Origin: Gracilariopsis chorda
Lineage: Eukaryota; Rhodophyta; Florideophyceae; Gracilariales; Gracilariaceae
DNA length: 22,221 nt
Direction of reading: 5' to 3'
Assembly (NCBI GenBank): GCA_003194525.1
Contig: NBIV01000917.1
Span: 1 to 22,221, forward strand
Shown here: positions 9,366 through 18,630 of the stretch, piece by piece
How positions within the stretch are numbered: the first letter of the stretch is position 1
Layout: the number at the start of each line of letters is the position of its first letter
Program-made: the position numbers and the translations under genes
Notes under the pieces: generated by a model
What the model was told of the DNA's origin: nothing
Seen by the model: only the letters and a program-made list of their open reading frames with translations
The model's database searches: none

Positions 9366-10572
9366 ATGTCCGACGCCGTCAATGTCGCTTTCGAGCGTTG
9401 CGAACATCTTCGTCAATAATGGGAAAATCTCAAATGTGACATGCTTGCTATAGACCCTTCAAATCCCAACGCCGCGCAAAGGAGGGACCGCCTTCGCAGC
9501 CAAATGGATCAAATCATGAATCAAATGACTTCAGTTCTCAATGAAACAAAACGACTCGTTCCTCCAAACCACGCTGAGCCACACGACGAGCCCATTGTTG
9601 AAGCGCGTCCGGTTCAGTATTCTGCTCATCACAAACACATCATTCATCTTACATACGATTCTTCTGAAGGTTCAGATGATTCTCACTCTGATTATGTTGA
9701 TACCGACCCGCCAAAACCACACTCGCCACAACCGCCTCCAAGACCGGTTGCACCCCCGCTTCGGACTTAATCCCCGCCCACGTCCCCATGACAAATATTG
9801 AGCTTTGTTGCTCTCCCGAACATCAAAAGGTGGCCAGTGAAGCCATGCGAGCGTCTTTGGCAGCCTTTTTTGCGGATCACAAAGGAATAACGTTACCGCC
9901 TCGTGCAACAGCAAATGGGCCTGAAACACGAATATCAACGTTTGAATCGAAAGCCAGACCGCGCTTCCGCGGATGAACAGCTTGAGATCGCCTCCAATCT
10001 TTCACTACTTTCACCCATTCTGGCAGATACTCCGAACATGCCCACACCACGTACTCGTACGAAGGAAGATCCGCATCGAAACTCTTTTGATAAGGGGCAT
10101 GAAGTGTAGAGTCCCGCCCAACAACCGAAGGGAAAGGTCCCAGAGCCTGGTGCTCTATTGGTTTGTTCTCCCGTCACGGAATATGACAGTACTGGTCCAA
10201 CCGGTAACTTGGAAGAAATGTTAGCGCATCTGCGATATATCAAACCCACCCATGCGAAGAGAAAGAAGGATTAGGTTGTCTTTGAGGCTGGTGTCGCTTC
10301 CTCCTTCAAGGCTTTTCGATACATCGTTTTTTATGTCGCAGCCGCTGCTTTCAGTTTCAGCGCGGCGAACTCTAAGAATGATTCGGAGTCTTCTCACGTT
10401 AAGTAAAAGGCAAGAACTGTACAGAGTACGTAGGATCTGTTCTCAGAAACTCATGTCCGTATTCATGAACAAGGTAAAAACATGGAAAGAACTACCGGAC
10501 GAGCAGAACAAATGGCCGACGATGCAAATGATATGTTAGCCGCTGCTGACGCGCTAAATCAACGACATAAGG
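9366..10572 (+). pseudogene. SNARE-like protein gene (SNAP-type SNARE motif), interrupted
   Basis: An ATG in good context (GCCATGTCC) starts MSDAVNVAFERCEHLRQ. A hydrophilic region with Asp/Ser and a PQPPPRPVAPP tract follows, then an EQLEIASNLSLLSPILAD helix. The most telling part is near 10420-10570: SETHVRIHEQGKNMERTTGR, EQMADDANDMLAAADALNQ. This heptad-patterned helix with the LHEQG-like core resembles the Qb SNARE motif of SNAP-25/SNAP29-type membrane-fusion proteins. The same frame is interrupted by TAA 9417-9419, TAA 9768-9770, TAG 10107-10109, TAG 10272-10274, TAA 10404-10406 and TAG 10431-10433, and two frame changes near 9780-9905 cancel out. The SNARE assignment comes from pattern memory only. 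A coiled coil of another kind is possible. Confidence 0.5.
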
Positions 10573-10712
10573 GTGGGTTCTTCTCATAGCTTTGAAGGGT
10601 TTTGAAGCTTTTGAGCACTTTGTTGTATTATAAGCCTGGTTTAATAACAGTTTGTTCTTGCACTCGATCATCACTCTTACTACTAATGTTATGATTTGGG
10701 GTATGTGAACAG
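10573..10712 (+). other. Probable intron after the SNARE-like exon (140 nt)
   Basis: The exon end AAGG is followed by GTGGGTTC, and 140 bases later by GTGAACAG before ATTTACGCACAGAGG. Splicing joins ...NQRHK to DLRTEGQKLQIRY in frame, and a charged helix continues. The 5' site is weaker than that of the PGM2 intron. Confidence 0.5.
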
Positions 10713-11346
10713 ATTTACGCACAGAGGGGCAGAAGTTGCAAATCCGATATCCTCATTGCAGCTCCATGCCACGCTGCATTTTACTGAGAGCGGTAGCTGT
10801 CTCTTTCACGATTCGTAAAGGGAAAGGGGTGATCCTGCATTTCTGTCTTTCTACTTGGTGTATGCGTAGTATTGGAACCCGATCTTTTTGTAACCTGAAA
10901 AGTACTGGGAGTCATTGAACGCACATTGCAAAAACGAGCAGCTGCGTATTGCTGTGGCAGAAGTTATGTTAGACTCCTTAACCTCTCTCACGTTGTTTCT
11001 CAATTTGCTTTCCACCGGTCTCATGCTTCTATCATATTTGTGCTAGACTTCACGTAAGATGTACAACTTGTTCTTGCTGAACATGATGACAGCTACGGAG
11101 CAACAATTGTTTACGAAAGGCACCTGATCTCGCTAATGTACCAAAGCTGCAAAAATTTCCAAACTACATCGCCACTTTACACAAACCGCTGCACTAACTA
11201 CAAGTTCTAACATAGTATGTTTCTATAGAAAGAACAAAAGTACGAGAAGAATTGAAGAGATTGATCACGCCCAACAAAAATCTGTGCAGCCGAAGAAGGC
11301 ATTGAGTCCCGAGGCTGAAAAAGAAAATATACACTGCACGGTATAA
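10713..11346 (+). other. Stretch with possible 3' exons of the SNARE-like gene
   Basis: After the intron a short frame (DLRTEGQKLQIRYPH) opens and then loses coherence. Near the end, TTTCTATAG at about 11222-11230 could be a 3' splice site. It is followed by a hydrophilic plus-strand frame (RRIEEIDHAQQKSVQPKKAL) that reaches a TAA near 11345. The frame could be a last exon, but no family supports it. The rest (10920-11220) shows only short frames. Confidence 0.3.
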
Positions 11347-12390
11347 TTACCGATTCGAACCCTCAAGTCGTTCCATAGATGAGTATGGATGAAACTTTTG
11401 TTCTGTTCTTGTTCCGGGTATGAAGTTGGTAAGATTAAGTGCAGGAGGGTTGAGTGGAGCGGAAACTGCGTAAACCTCGTCGTATGAGCATTGGGCGGGT
11501 CTGGAGAGTACGAAATTCCTAGTGTGAAGAATCTCATACCAGCTTGAGATGTTTGGGACGTAGTCCGACTTAGAACGGCACTTGACTGACGCGATAACGA
11601 ATTGACAGCTTGCCAGAACCGTAAAACGAGACGGCTTGAACAGAGGTCCAGCTGGAGCCAGCCTTCCATGACAGGACGCCAAACCAAGGCGAAATCCATT
11701 GGAAAGTTGTATGAGCAACAGGCGAAATAGCATGCGGGATAGAAGATGTATTTGGAATCGCGAATGCTTAGGACCCATACGGGATAGAAGCAGCAAAATT
11801 TGATTCACAATTCTACGAACTTCATGACATATGACTCTGTTACTTTTGAGAGGATACATGTAATGAAGAGGTGGATGAATGAGTAGAAGAAAAGGGCAGT
11901 AGAGCAGCTGCTGCCTCGCGTCCAAGACGTGCGTCAAGCGCTTGTTTCGGCTCCGCACGCTTTACCTTGACGTGTTTATGCATGATTTCGTGGTCTACAT
12001 CCACCACTTTGTGGAATGTTAGTTCGGATGTAAACGTGATAAAGCCAAAGCCCCTCGAGTTATCAGTCTGATGGCCGTACATGACCTGACATTCTGCGAT
12101 ATCACCGAAGCGAATAAAGTGGGCATGCAGATCGAAACGTCTGCTTCGCGACATGTGGTGGGTAAACTACCGATGAAGAATTTCTTTGTGGCACGCCAGG
12201 CATTGCTACATGACGGAGGCACCCATTCCGAACGCGGCACAACTATCTTTGCCTCGAACACTCGGCCGTATAAGTCGGGAAATTCTGCGGCGACTCGCCC
12301 GGCAACAAGCTCATTGGCCGCAGTGGCCGTACCGAATTGACGAAATCTTTGGAATGGGATGGTCACGCGACAGCTGGTTGCGCACTTCAA
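11347..12390 (-). pseudogene. hnRNP/Musashi-type RNA-binding protein with two RRM domains, remnant
   Basis: Such proteins bind RNA through RRM domains in nucleus or cytoplasm. Reading leftwards from 12390: the back half of a first RRM (AANELVAGRVAAEF, then AKIVVPRSEWVPP as linker), then a second RRM with RNP2 as KKFFIGSLPTTCREAD, FIRFGDIAECQVMYG, RNP1 as SRGFGFITF (about 12033-12060), and the closing strand VKVKRAEPKQ. A frameshift falls between RNP2 and helix 1, near 12135. The first half of RRM1 is missing or unreadable upstream of about 12390. The open frame after RRM2 down to 11347 has no low-complexity Gly-rich tail of the usual kind, and its membership in the gene is uncertain. Confidence 0.75.
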
Positions 12391-12659
12391 ACAGGAACAA
12401 TCTCTATTGCTGGATATAAAGCGCTGTACATAATCATTAGTTCAGCGAAAAAAGGTGCACGTAAATTCATTTTCTCGAAACAATATATTACAGGCAGCGA
12501 CGCATGTTTGCATGTATTACACGTTTGGGTCCCGTCACAATGTATGGGACACGATCCATTGTCCTCAATGATAGCTTTGCTGCCCGGCTTGCACCTACCT
12601 GTACACTACAGTACCACTTCAGCAATGGTCTCTTCTTCCAACCTTGGAGAATGCAGTGC

Positions 12660-13849
12660 TGATTCCTCTTTATCAATACCTCGACGATCGGCCCGGCCAC
12701 TCATTTGCATCTATTCGCCTCCGGCAGGCTTTCTGAACTGTAACCCGTCAAGCGGCCTGATACTGGTAAACAGCACTGTTTTGGCTGGCACGTTTAGTCC
12801 CATCTCAAAAGTCTCTGTCGCGAAAAGACATTTCAATAGCCCTTACTGAAATAGATTTCAAGAACCTCATTTACAACGGGAAGGAATCCTGAATGATGGA
12901 TGTCAATTTCGAGATCCAGCAGTTGAAAAATGGGTGTGGTCCGGAGCAAATCCTGATCCTCGTCGTTCAGAGATGCTACCGCATTTTGAGATACTCGCGC
13001 TATGTTCGTTCGATATTCAAATGGCCAATCTATTCCGAGTATTCACGTGCGTTTGGAATCGTAGCGCTCAGGAGTACAAATCTGACAGTTTGCGGAACAA
13101 GGATGATTGATTCCTCCCACATGACCCCTCTTTCTTTGTCCCGCATATAGTGAACTGCATCAAAAATAACTCAAGAGACCTCACGTACAACTTAAATTCC
13201 TCTGTAGAGCATGCTCTGAGAGTTTTGGTAGTCATTACACGACAAGAGGTATTCTTGTTATCGTTGCATCCCCGGTCATCAGTCTAACATCACTAAATTC
13301 TGCTTCAAGTTCTCGATATTTCTGATTGCTGAGGGCTTTGATCGGCGACGTATACCTTACCCTTTAGTTGTCTCTTCGTGCCATCGTATTCCGTTATCGC
13401 TGTCTTCAATGCGTTCGTGTGTGCTGCAACCAGAACGCTCTCGTTCCGCTCTACCCCTTTTACAATTTCCCGCTCAAATGAATTCAATGAAAGGGAATAC
13501 TGCTTCGCCGGTTTCTCTGGCATCTTAAGCTCAGAAATGTTGTATTCTTTTTTTGCAGTCTCCGCGAAGGAAAATGTCATGCTTACATGATGTTTTTAGC
13601 ATTGGTGGAGATTGCACAAGCTTGTCGGGCAGAAACAGACGATCCTGTTGTTCCCGTCGATTCCACACGAAATGTTATACAACGTGGCATTGAACTAGTA
13701 GAGGGAAGTTTTGAAGACACCAATGCTGGCTCTTGTTCTTCACATGTGTGAACATCATTGCTCGAGTCCTTATCTGCAAGCCTTGGTTTCTTCGAAACAA
13801 CATGGGGATTGGCCCCGTTTAAACCTGTGCTATCTCTCTTATTTGACAT
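12660..13849 (-). pseudogene. MTR4-type DExH RNA helicase, inactivated and internally deleted
   Basis: MTR4 (Ski2-like) unwinds RNA for the nuclear exosome. From ATG 13849 leftwards: a short N-terminal region with KKPRL; EKPAKQYSLSLNSFEREIV; NESVLVAAHTNALKTAITEY, where the usual AHTSAGKT Walker A is AHTNALKT (13401-13424); [16 protein letters not shown] and [28 protein letters not shown], with DAVH (13150-13161) instead of DEIH/DEVH; then [11 protein letters not shown]. About 150 residues that normally follow, including motif IV, are absent: the frame passes within about 20 residues to DIHHSGFLPVV (usual IHHGG), [10 protein letters not shown], and GGE-stop-MQMSGRADRRG (12681-12722), where the usual Tyr codon is TAG and AGRRG is DRRG. 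C-terminal arch and helical domains are missing. Lost catalytic residues, the deletion and the stop make this a clear pseudogene. Confidence 0.9.
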
Positions 13850-14989
13850 AATTGGGGCGAAAGATGTGTTCTTAGGTTATCAATGGATGCCGATTGGACC
13901 ACGCAAAGTAGTTCTCTTCCCAGAATTCTCATCTTTGCTTCCCTATCGGCTGGCACCCGCTATATGCTCTACGGGTAGTATAAATTGAGGAGTAGGATTC
14001 GGCGGTGACCACGAGCGTGAGGTGGTTGGACCTCAAGCTATGTCGTAAAGTTAAGTTTGTTGAGCTTGTGCTCGTGCACTCCTCTCCTCTACAACTACTT
14101 GCAGTATGAGGAACTCTTACGCTGTACGGAAAAGGGCCCCTACAGGATGCTAGGGACATAACAATAACCTCCAGCTTCGCAAGAAAGTGCTCACAAAAAG
14201 CAACGAGGAAGTGCCGCAACAATTGCAGGTTCAAACTTTTGGAACTTAGGAAAGATCTGAACGTCTGTTCACATCAACCGCGGATCAAACCCTGCGGCTG
14301 TAGCCCCACTGTCATATCTCCAGTGCTATTGCACTGCACAACAGTTGCAATGATTCAATTAAAAAAAAAAAGACAAAAAAACCTACGAGACAGGGGTGTA
14401 GAATTCTACGCATCTACCCGTGAATTGCTAGCTCCTTCTCATGACGCCGCCGGCGGCGTTTCTCAACTACGTGTAGGGACCGATTTGTCCGAGGCGACCA
14501 CAGCATGATGCTCTAGTCGCCTGGAAAGTTTCGAAACGAAACGACCACTGAAGTGCTCTCGTTGCTCTCATGGAAACATCGATATCAATGGTACCTTACA
14601 TTTTTCACGATACTCATGCGATTTATTAAAAGGTTTCGGCCGTTATGCACCAAAGGGATAGATTTCTTCTCGAATGGGGCAGCAGAGATAAAAGGTGTCA
14701 CTCAGTGCGGAAGCTAGACGTCTATGCAAACATGATTATGATGATGATGGACTGCTCCTATCGTCGTCACAGTTTTAGATTTCTGCTTTGTTTGGGGTCT
14801 CGGGTCACTGCTATCATCTAGATTATCGTATTCTCCAGGTGGTCCTGCAAGCAGGTAGAGAAATGCGCGTGCCTCCGCGATCGCTTTCCATCTGAGCCGC
14901 TCACCGAAGCGCTATTTTCATTAAATCCCTCCCGTGATTAAATCCTACGCCTGTGTCGGTTGTACTCCATCTTCTGCGTGCGCAAGTCC
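13850..14989. other. Intergenic stretch between MTR4-like and NDUFA13-like genes
   Basis: No family match is seen in any frame. Contents are short frames on both strands (for example 14239-14508 plus), a run of about eleven A near 14362-14372, a perfect 16-bp palindrome ACGCCGCCGGCGGCGT at 14444-14459, and a short ATGATGATG run near 14740. It should hold the promoters of the two divergent genes, but no specific element can be named. Confidence 0.5.
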
Positions 14990-15647
14990 ATGCTGACGGC
15001 AATCGACGCACGGCACAGACCACTGCCGCATTGAGCCGTACGACAGGAGGTTGCTCCCAACGGCGGATATGCTCCTATCAACATTGCCAGAAATGTTCCC
15101 CGCTCAATCGGGCCTGCCGCCGGCCCACTCTTGTTCGGAACCGCGCTGATCATTTCATACAGCTTCTATTGCATTAGTACTTTTTACATTAAGCGAAGAT
15201 GTGTGATTTCATGTGATTTCATCCGTCCAATAACACCTCCACATGTCTCAATCAATCTGACCCTGACTTGACCAACCCTGCTCTCTATTCGTGCTCAATT
15301 TTGTTTGGTAGGGATTTGCAACAAGAGAAGAAGAACATTCTTTTAGCGATCATTCCGTTTTTACAAGCTAAGGATGAAGCTCGTTTGTAGCAAAGGTAAG
15401 TGTCAATCCCTGATTTATATGCTCTACCGCCTCATGAAATCAGAGCAAAGACACTTAAGGAGCTCGCAATTCGTATCCTGTTCGTCCCTTCCTTGGTGTG
15501 TTCTTCTATTTGTAGACAGAACAATACAGCAAATGGGAAGCAAACGTAATGGCGGATATCCCTAGCTGGAAGGTAGGGAAAAAGGTGCAAAAGTTTAGGA
15601 GTTTCATGCCTCCAGTTAGAGGAGAAGATCCGGTTTCTTACGATTAA
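14990..15647 (+). CDS. NDUFA13/GRIM-19, mitochondrial complex I accessory subunit
   Basis: A single-span inner-membrane subunit of NADH dehydrogenase. Exon 1 shows the family start, VAPNGGYAPINIARNVPRS, then the membrane segment (AGPLLFGTALIISYSFY). Exon 2 shows QQEKKNILLAIIPFLQAKDEA, the LxPLLQAExDR helix of the family. Exon 3 shows EQYSKWEANVMADIPSWKVG and MPPVRGEDP, then a TAA at 15645-15647. Segment order and the 27-residue spacing from the LLQA motif to the conserved Trp agree with the human protein. A TGA lies in frame at 15032-15034 between the chosen ATG and VAPNGG, and one base is missing before the second intron (TTTGTAGC), which creates an apparent stop. With that base restored exons 2 and 3 join in frame. 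Both faults could be sequencing errors, so the gene may be intact. Confidence 0.8.
15177..15311 (+). other. Probable intron 1 of the NDUFA13-like gene
   Basis: The exon 1 frame stops at TAG just after SFYCI. A GTAC at 15177 and a pyrimidine-rich end TTTTGTTTGGTAG at 15311 bound the gap to DLQQEKKN. The 5' site is poor, so the exact start may differ by a few bases. Confidence 0.5.
15396..15515 (+). other. Intron 2 of the NDUFA13-like gene (120 nt)
   Basis: Consensus 5' site AAAG|GTAAGT at 15396 and 3' site TTCTTCTATTTGTAG| at 15515. The spacing between conserved residues on the two sides matches the family once the one-base loss in exon 2 is allowed. Confidence 0.85.
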
Positions 15648-16081
15648 CGCTTGTACGAGAACAATAACCTTTAGCAGCAGGGTAAAGTAGCTTTCTCATG
15701 TTTCAAGACAAAAGAGTGTCAATAGAATACATTCTATCAACCTTAATTCTATCACTGAACCAGAACACATGCAGATGAAACACGATACAGATGTAGTATG
15801 AAAGTAGGCACTGTCTACGTCGCGTTTCAACAGCGAAAGTCTTCAAAAGCGTGTTCAGAAGTACCGGTGGCTGCACTTCTGCTCCCTCGCCCCACTAGAC
15901 TGACGTGTTCTTCGCAGAATCCAGCGTTATCGCGATGTGCTCCCAGAGAATCCCCGGCCTACTTCAATCGTGTGCTTTTCTCACATTCCTGGGCTTTGCA
16001 AACTCACAGTTCAAGCGAGCCACAAATGTTCAAGCGTTGTAGCAGTACCCGCGTCACCTCTCTGTCCGAAGTCGAGATGCA
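15648..16081. other. Region upstream of DUF3326, possible N-terminal extension
   Basis: After the NDUFA13 stop there is about 150 bases of AT-rich sequence, then an ATG at 15798 opening a 106-codon Ser/Arg-rich frame (MKVGTVYVAFQQRKSSKACS) with few acidic residues, as in an organelle transit peptide. It is not in the same frame as the DUF3326 core, so joining them needs a frame change or intron. I leave it unassigned. Confidence 0.35.
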
Positions 16082-17215
16082 TTGGTTGTGTGTTCGCAGC
16101 ATACAGCAGTGCTCATAGTCCCCACAGGTGTTGGGGGTGCCATCGGCGGGTACGCTAGCGATTCACTTCCGGCTGCAAGACTTCCCCCACGCGTCACTGA
16201 CACGCTCATTATTCACTCGGATGTTCTGAAAGGCGCACTAATGTATTGGCCAATCTCCAATGCGTTATACGTGGAAGGATACGCTCTTGATCGATTTGCT
16301 TGTGGAGAAATGGGTCCCAGCCCCAGTGTCATCTACATCAAATCGTCTCAGAATAGTACTTGATTCAGGCAGGCCCGAAGAGACCATCCTTCGCCATAGA
16401 TACACCGCAGATGCTGCCCGTGCTACATTAGGCTTGGATATCACGCACCGCACAACAACGTATTTTGACAATTATTTGTCAAAATAGCGTCATCGAAGGG
16501 AGGCGCTTCATGGGGGATACCGCTGATCCAGCGGCTTTGTTGCTTTCAGTCCAGCACCTCGAAAAGCATAGCTGTCAGGCTATAGCAGTTGTTTCCCAAT
16601 TTTCTGAGGAAGATCATGTACAACTCGCAAACTACCGATCTGGAAACGCAGTTGATGCGAATTCTGGTGCAGAAGCAGTGATCAGCCATCTTGTAACTCG
16701 AAAGTTCCACCTAACATGTGCGCATTCTCCACCACTTCAACCGCTGCAAGCAGATGACAGCGTTTCACCAAAGTCAGCAGCGGAAGAGCTTGGCTATACA
16801 GTTTTGTCCAGCGTGCTTGTTGAGCTTTCTTCGAGCACCTCATCTGGTTTCCAACAATCGGACGGACGTAGATTCTTCAGTTACTACGGCGGCGAATGTA
16901 GCCCTGCAGTGGTGAGGCTACCCAGTAGAGCCGACATGATGGTGATTGCGGTTAACGAAAATATCACAACGCTCGTTGTCAGAGCATTCAAGTGCAGGAA
17001 TTGATGACTCAACGCTAGTTTATGCAGAAGTTACGCTGGACGCTGCTGGCCTAGTCGCACACACAGGGCCCGTATAACTATCTCCTCGCTTCAAACATCT
17101 GTAGCTCTTTTAAAGATTCATCCAATAACAGAGCCTTCCACGGATAATGCCTTGCTTCGCACTTTTGACACAATACAACGTAGAACAAACTCAGTCCCTC
17201 TGTCAGCAATCCGCG
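16082..17215 (+). pseudogene. DUF3326 family protein (full-length, frame-broken)
   Basis: An uncharacterised family best known to me from cyanobacteria and algae. Core segments in order: AVLIVPTGVGGAIGGYASDS (from 16106), MYWPISNALYVEGYALDRFA, NRLRIVLDSG, DAARATLGLDIT, QAIAVVSQF, ANYRSGNAVDANSGAEAVIS, SAAEELGYTVLSSVLVELS, then GECSPAVVRLPSRADMMVIA and VNENITTL, and at the end a SYADAAGLVA-like stretch best read in arm 1. Frame changes fall at a run of A in GGAGAAATGG (about 16310), at AAAA just before 16483, and near 16890. The first two look like homopolymer errors. The third is shared with arm 1, and there the usual ACGGSA-like loop has become GECSPA. The gene crosses the left edge of the repeat arm without a seam. 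It may be a diverged gene with sequencing errors or a pseudogene. Confidence 0.8.
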
Positions 17216-17456
17216 GATAAGAATAATTCGACTTCTTGCATCGCGTATGGCAAGGACAAAACAGGCTCATCACGAATTTGGTGCGCCCTGATCGCAATCT
17301 CCTAGCGACTAACTTTAGAACAAGAAGATCAGAATACGCAACTCCACCAAGGAAACCATCGAGGTGCCCGAAGCGGCTCTATTCTTGAACCCGGAGACAG
17401 ACCCGTTCCAAAGTTCATGATCACAATTTAAGCCAAAGACTAAGTCCTTTTCGCGC
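17216..17456. other. Short intergenic stretch in arm 2
   Basis: No gene is recognised. The stretch repeats bases 739-971 with a handful of one-base differences. A CACGTG lies at its right end (about 17456). Confidence 0.4.
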
Positions 17457-17753
17457 ACGTGGGCCCAACAGCTCTTTGTGAGGGCGCGGATGACAGAAAA
17501 AGAAACGGTGCGTTGCATCCGTGTATACTGATAGCTGTTGAACTATTTCGCATGCCGATCGGTCAGGGGTTGGTAGATGGTGGTGAAGAAATGTTTCAGT
17601 CCTGAGACTCGGCAGAAGTGTTGGCAAACATCGAGGTGAATTGGGAATCACTGTCCGTTGTGGAGATAAGGCGGCAGTCAATACCAAACAAGTGCGGCTC
17701 CGGGTCTAACGTACATACTACGGCTCAAAAGCTTTCGAGAACAAAAAGAAACT
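17457..17753 (+). other. Possible coding remnant of unknown family
   Basis: The plus frame from CACGTGGGCCCAACA encodes HVGPTALCEGADDRKRNGAL, then a well-mixed helix-like stretch (LIAVELFRMPIGQGLVDGGE), a TGA, and DSAEVLANIEVNWESLSVVE before a TAA. The composition looks protein-like and the frame resumes after one stop. Arm 1 has one C fewer at GGGCC and loses the frame at the start. I do not recognise a family. Confidence 0.3.
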
Positions 17754-18098
17754 AATGAATTTGGAATTCTTTCCTGCTTGGCGGAAGAAGAGCACACGAA
17801 TAATCGCAAGACTTTTCGTTCGGCTCTAAGCAACGGGGGCATAGTGAAGGGGTGGGTGACATTACTGATCACCACTTGGCATGGCTTAGCGGAGAACAAG
17901 TGGGTGGCAGTCAGCAGGAACTTAGGGCACAAAGCTGACGCGTTTGAGGATGTATGTTTGCGCGAAAAGAAGGACACACAAGTCCTGAAACGAGCTCTAC
18001 GAATGTTTCGAGACGAGACCGCATTCAAAACGAGTCACTAACTAAAGTGACTCCCATCACTATAACACAGTCTCCTGGTGACGAAACGGTTTCTTGGA
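17754..18098. other. Arm 2 stretch with an unassigned short frame
   Basis: A plus-strand frame at 17778-18041 (MAEEEHTNNRKTF... ending ...ETAFKTSH) is open for 87 codons and has an arm 1 counterpart broken by one base near 1368. It could be a small gene or chance. There is no family match and no visible regulatory signal. Confidence 0.3.
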
Positions 18099-18143
18099 GG
18101 TGGGAGTGAACTGCAGCCCTCCGGGCTGCACTTCACTTCCACC
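18099..18143. other. Long near-perfect hairpin (arm 2 copy)
   Basis: Left arm 18099-18119 and right arm 18123-18143, loop TCC. Of 21 pairs, 19 are Watson-Crick, one is a G-T wobble in plus-strand RNA and one is a C-C mismatch. It sits 58 bases after the end of the 17778-18041 frame. It matches 1614-1658 except for one base that changes a G-C pair to G-T there. Confidence 0.78.
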
Positions 18144-18630
18144 ACGAGCCTGCCATTTCTAGATATAATAGTAAAGCAGAATCCGAAAAAACGCAGCGGC
18201 ATTTCTGAGTACAGAGCTATCTGCAAAACTCTCGGCATTGGTGATGAAAAGAATGGAATTTGGTAGCGTCGAGATGCTATGCTAGTATCCTGAAGTGTAA
18301 GAACGGCGTCGTGGAGCCAGACCTAGGCAGCGGAAGATCTCGAGTTTTTTCTGACAAATACAATCTCAGGATGAGAGTGACACTGTCAAACTAGAACTAC
18401 CACTGGGCCGAGAGCGACTCTTTATCAGGCAGCTTCACGCTGCATGGCCAGGATTCATGATGTTGTAAAACTCGAAAAAACAGATGATATGATTGAGGGC
18501 TTGATCACCAAAACGAGGCTTGAATGCGAGAGAAAGTTGAGAAGGAGCGATACGTCCTTGAAGGACTCGTGTCTGCATTTAAGTAGAAAGCGTTACCATT
18601 TTCGGAGTACGTTTGGGTCGGAAACGGATT
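18144..18630. other. Arm 2 stretch with a Lys/Arg/Glu-rich frame
   Basis: A plus frame at 18444-18638 encodes MARIHDVVKLEKTDDMIEGL and continues as a charged helix to a TGA. No family is recognised. It may be the end of an exon of an unidentified gene or chance. Confidence 0.3.

Noticed and set aside
14444..14459. Perfect 16-bp palindrome ACGCCGCCGGCGGCGT as an operator or origin
   Set aside because: It is a single GC-rich palindrome without neighbouring copies or a linked gene. Chance is likely enough that I only note it.
14938..15153. Minus-strand frame starting MISAVPNKSGPAAG
   Set aside because: It is the reverse shadow of NDUFA13 exon 1, which has clear family residues on the plus strand.
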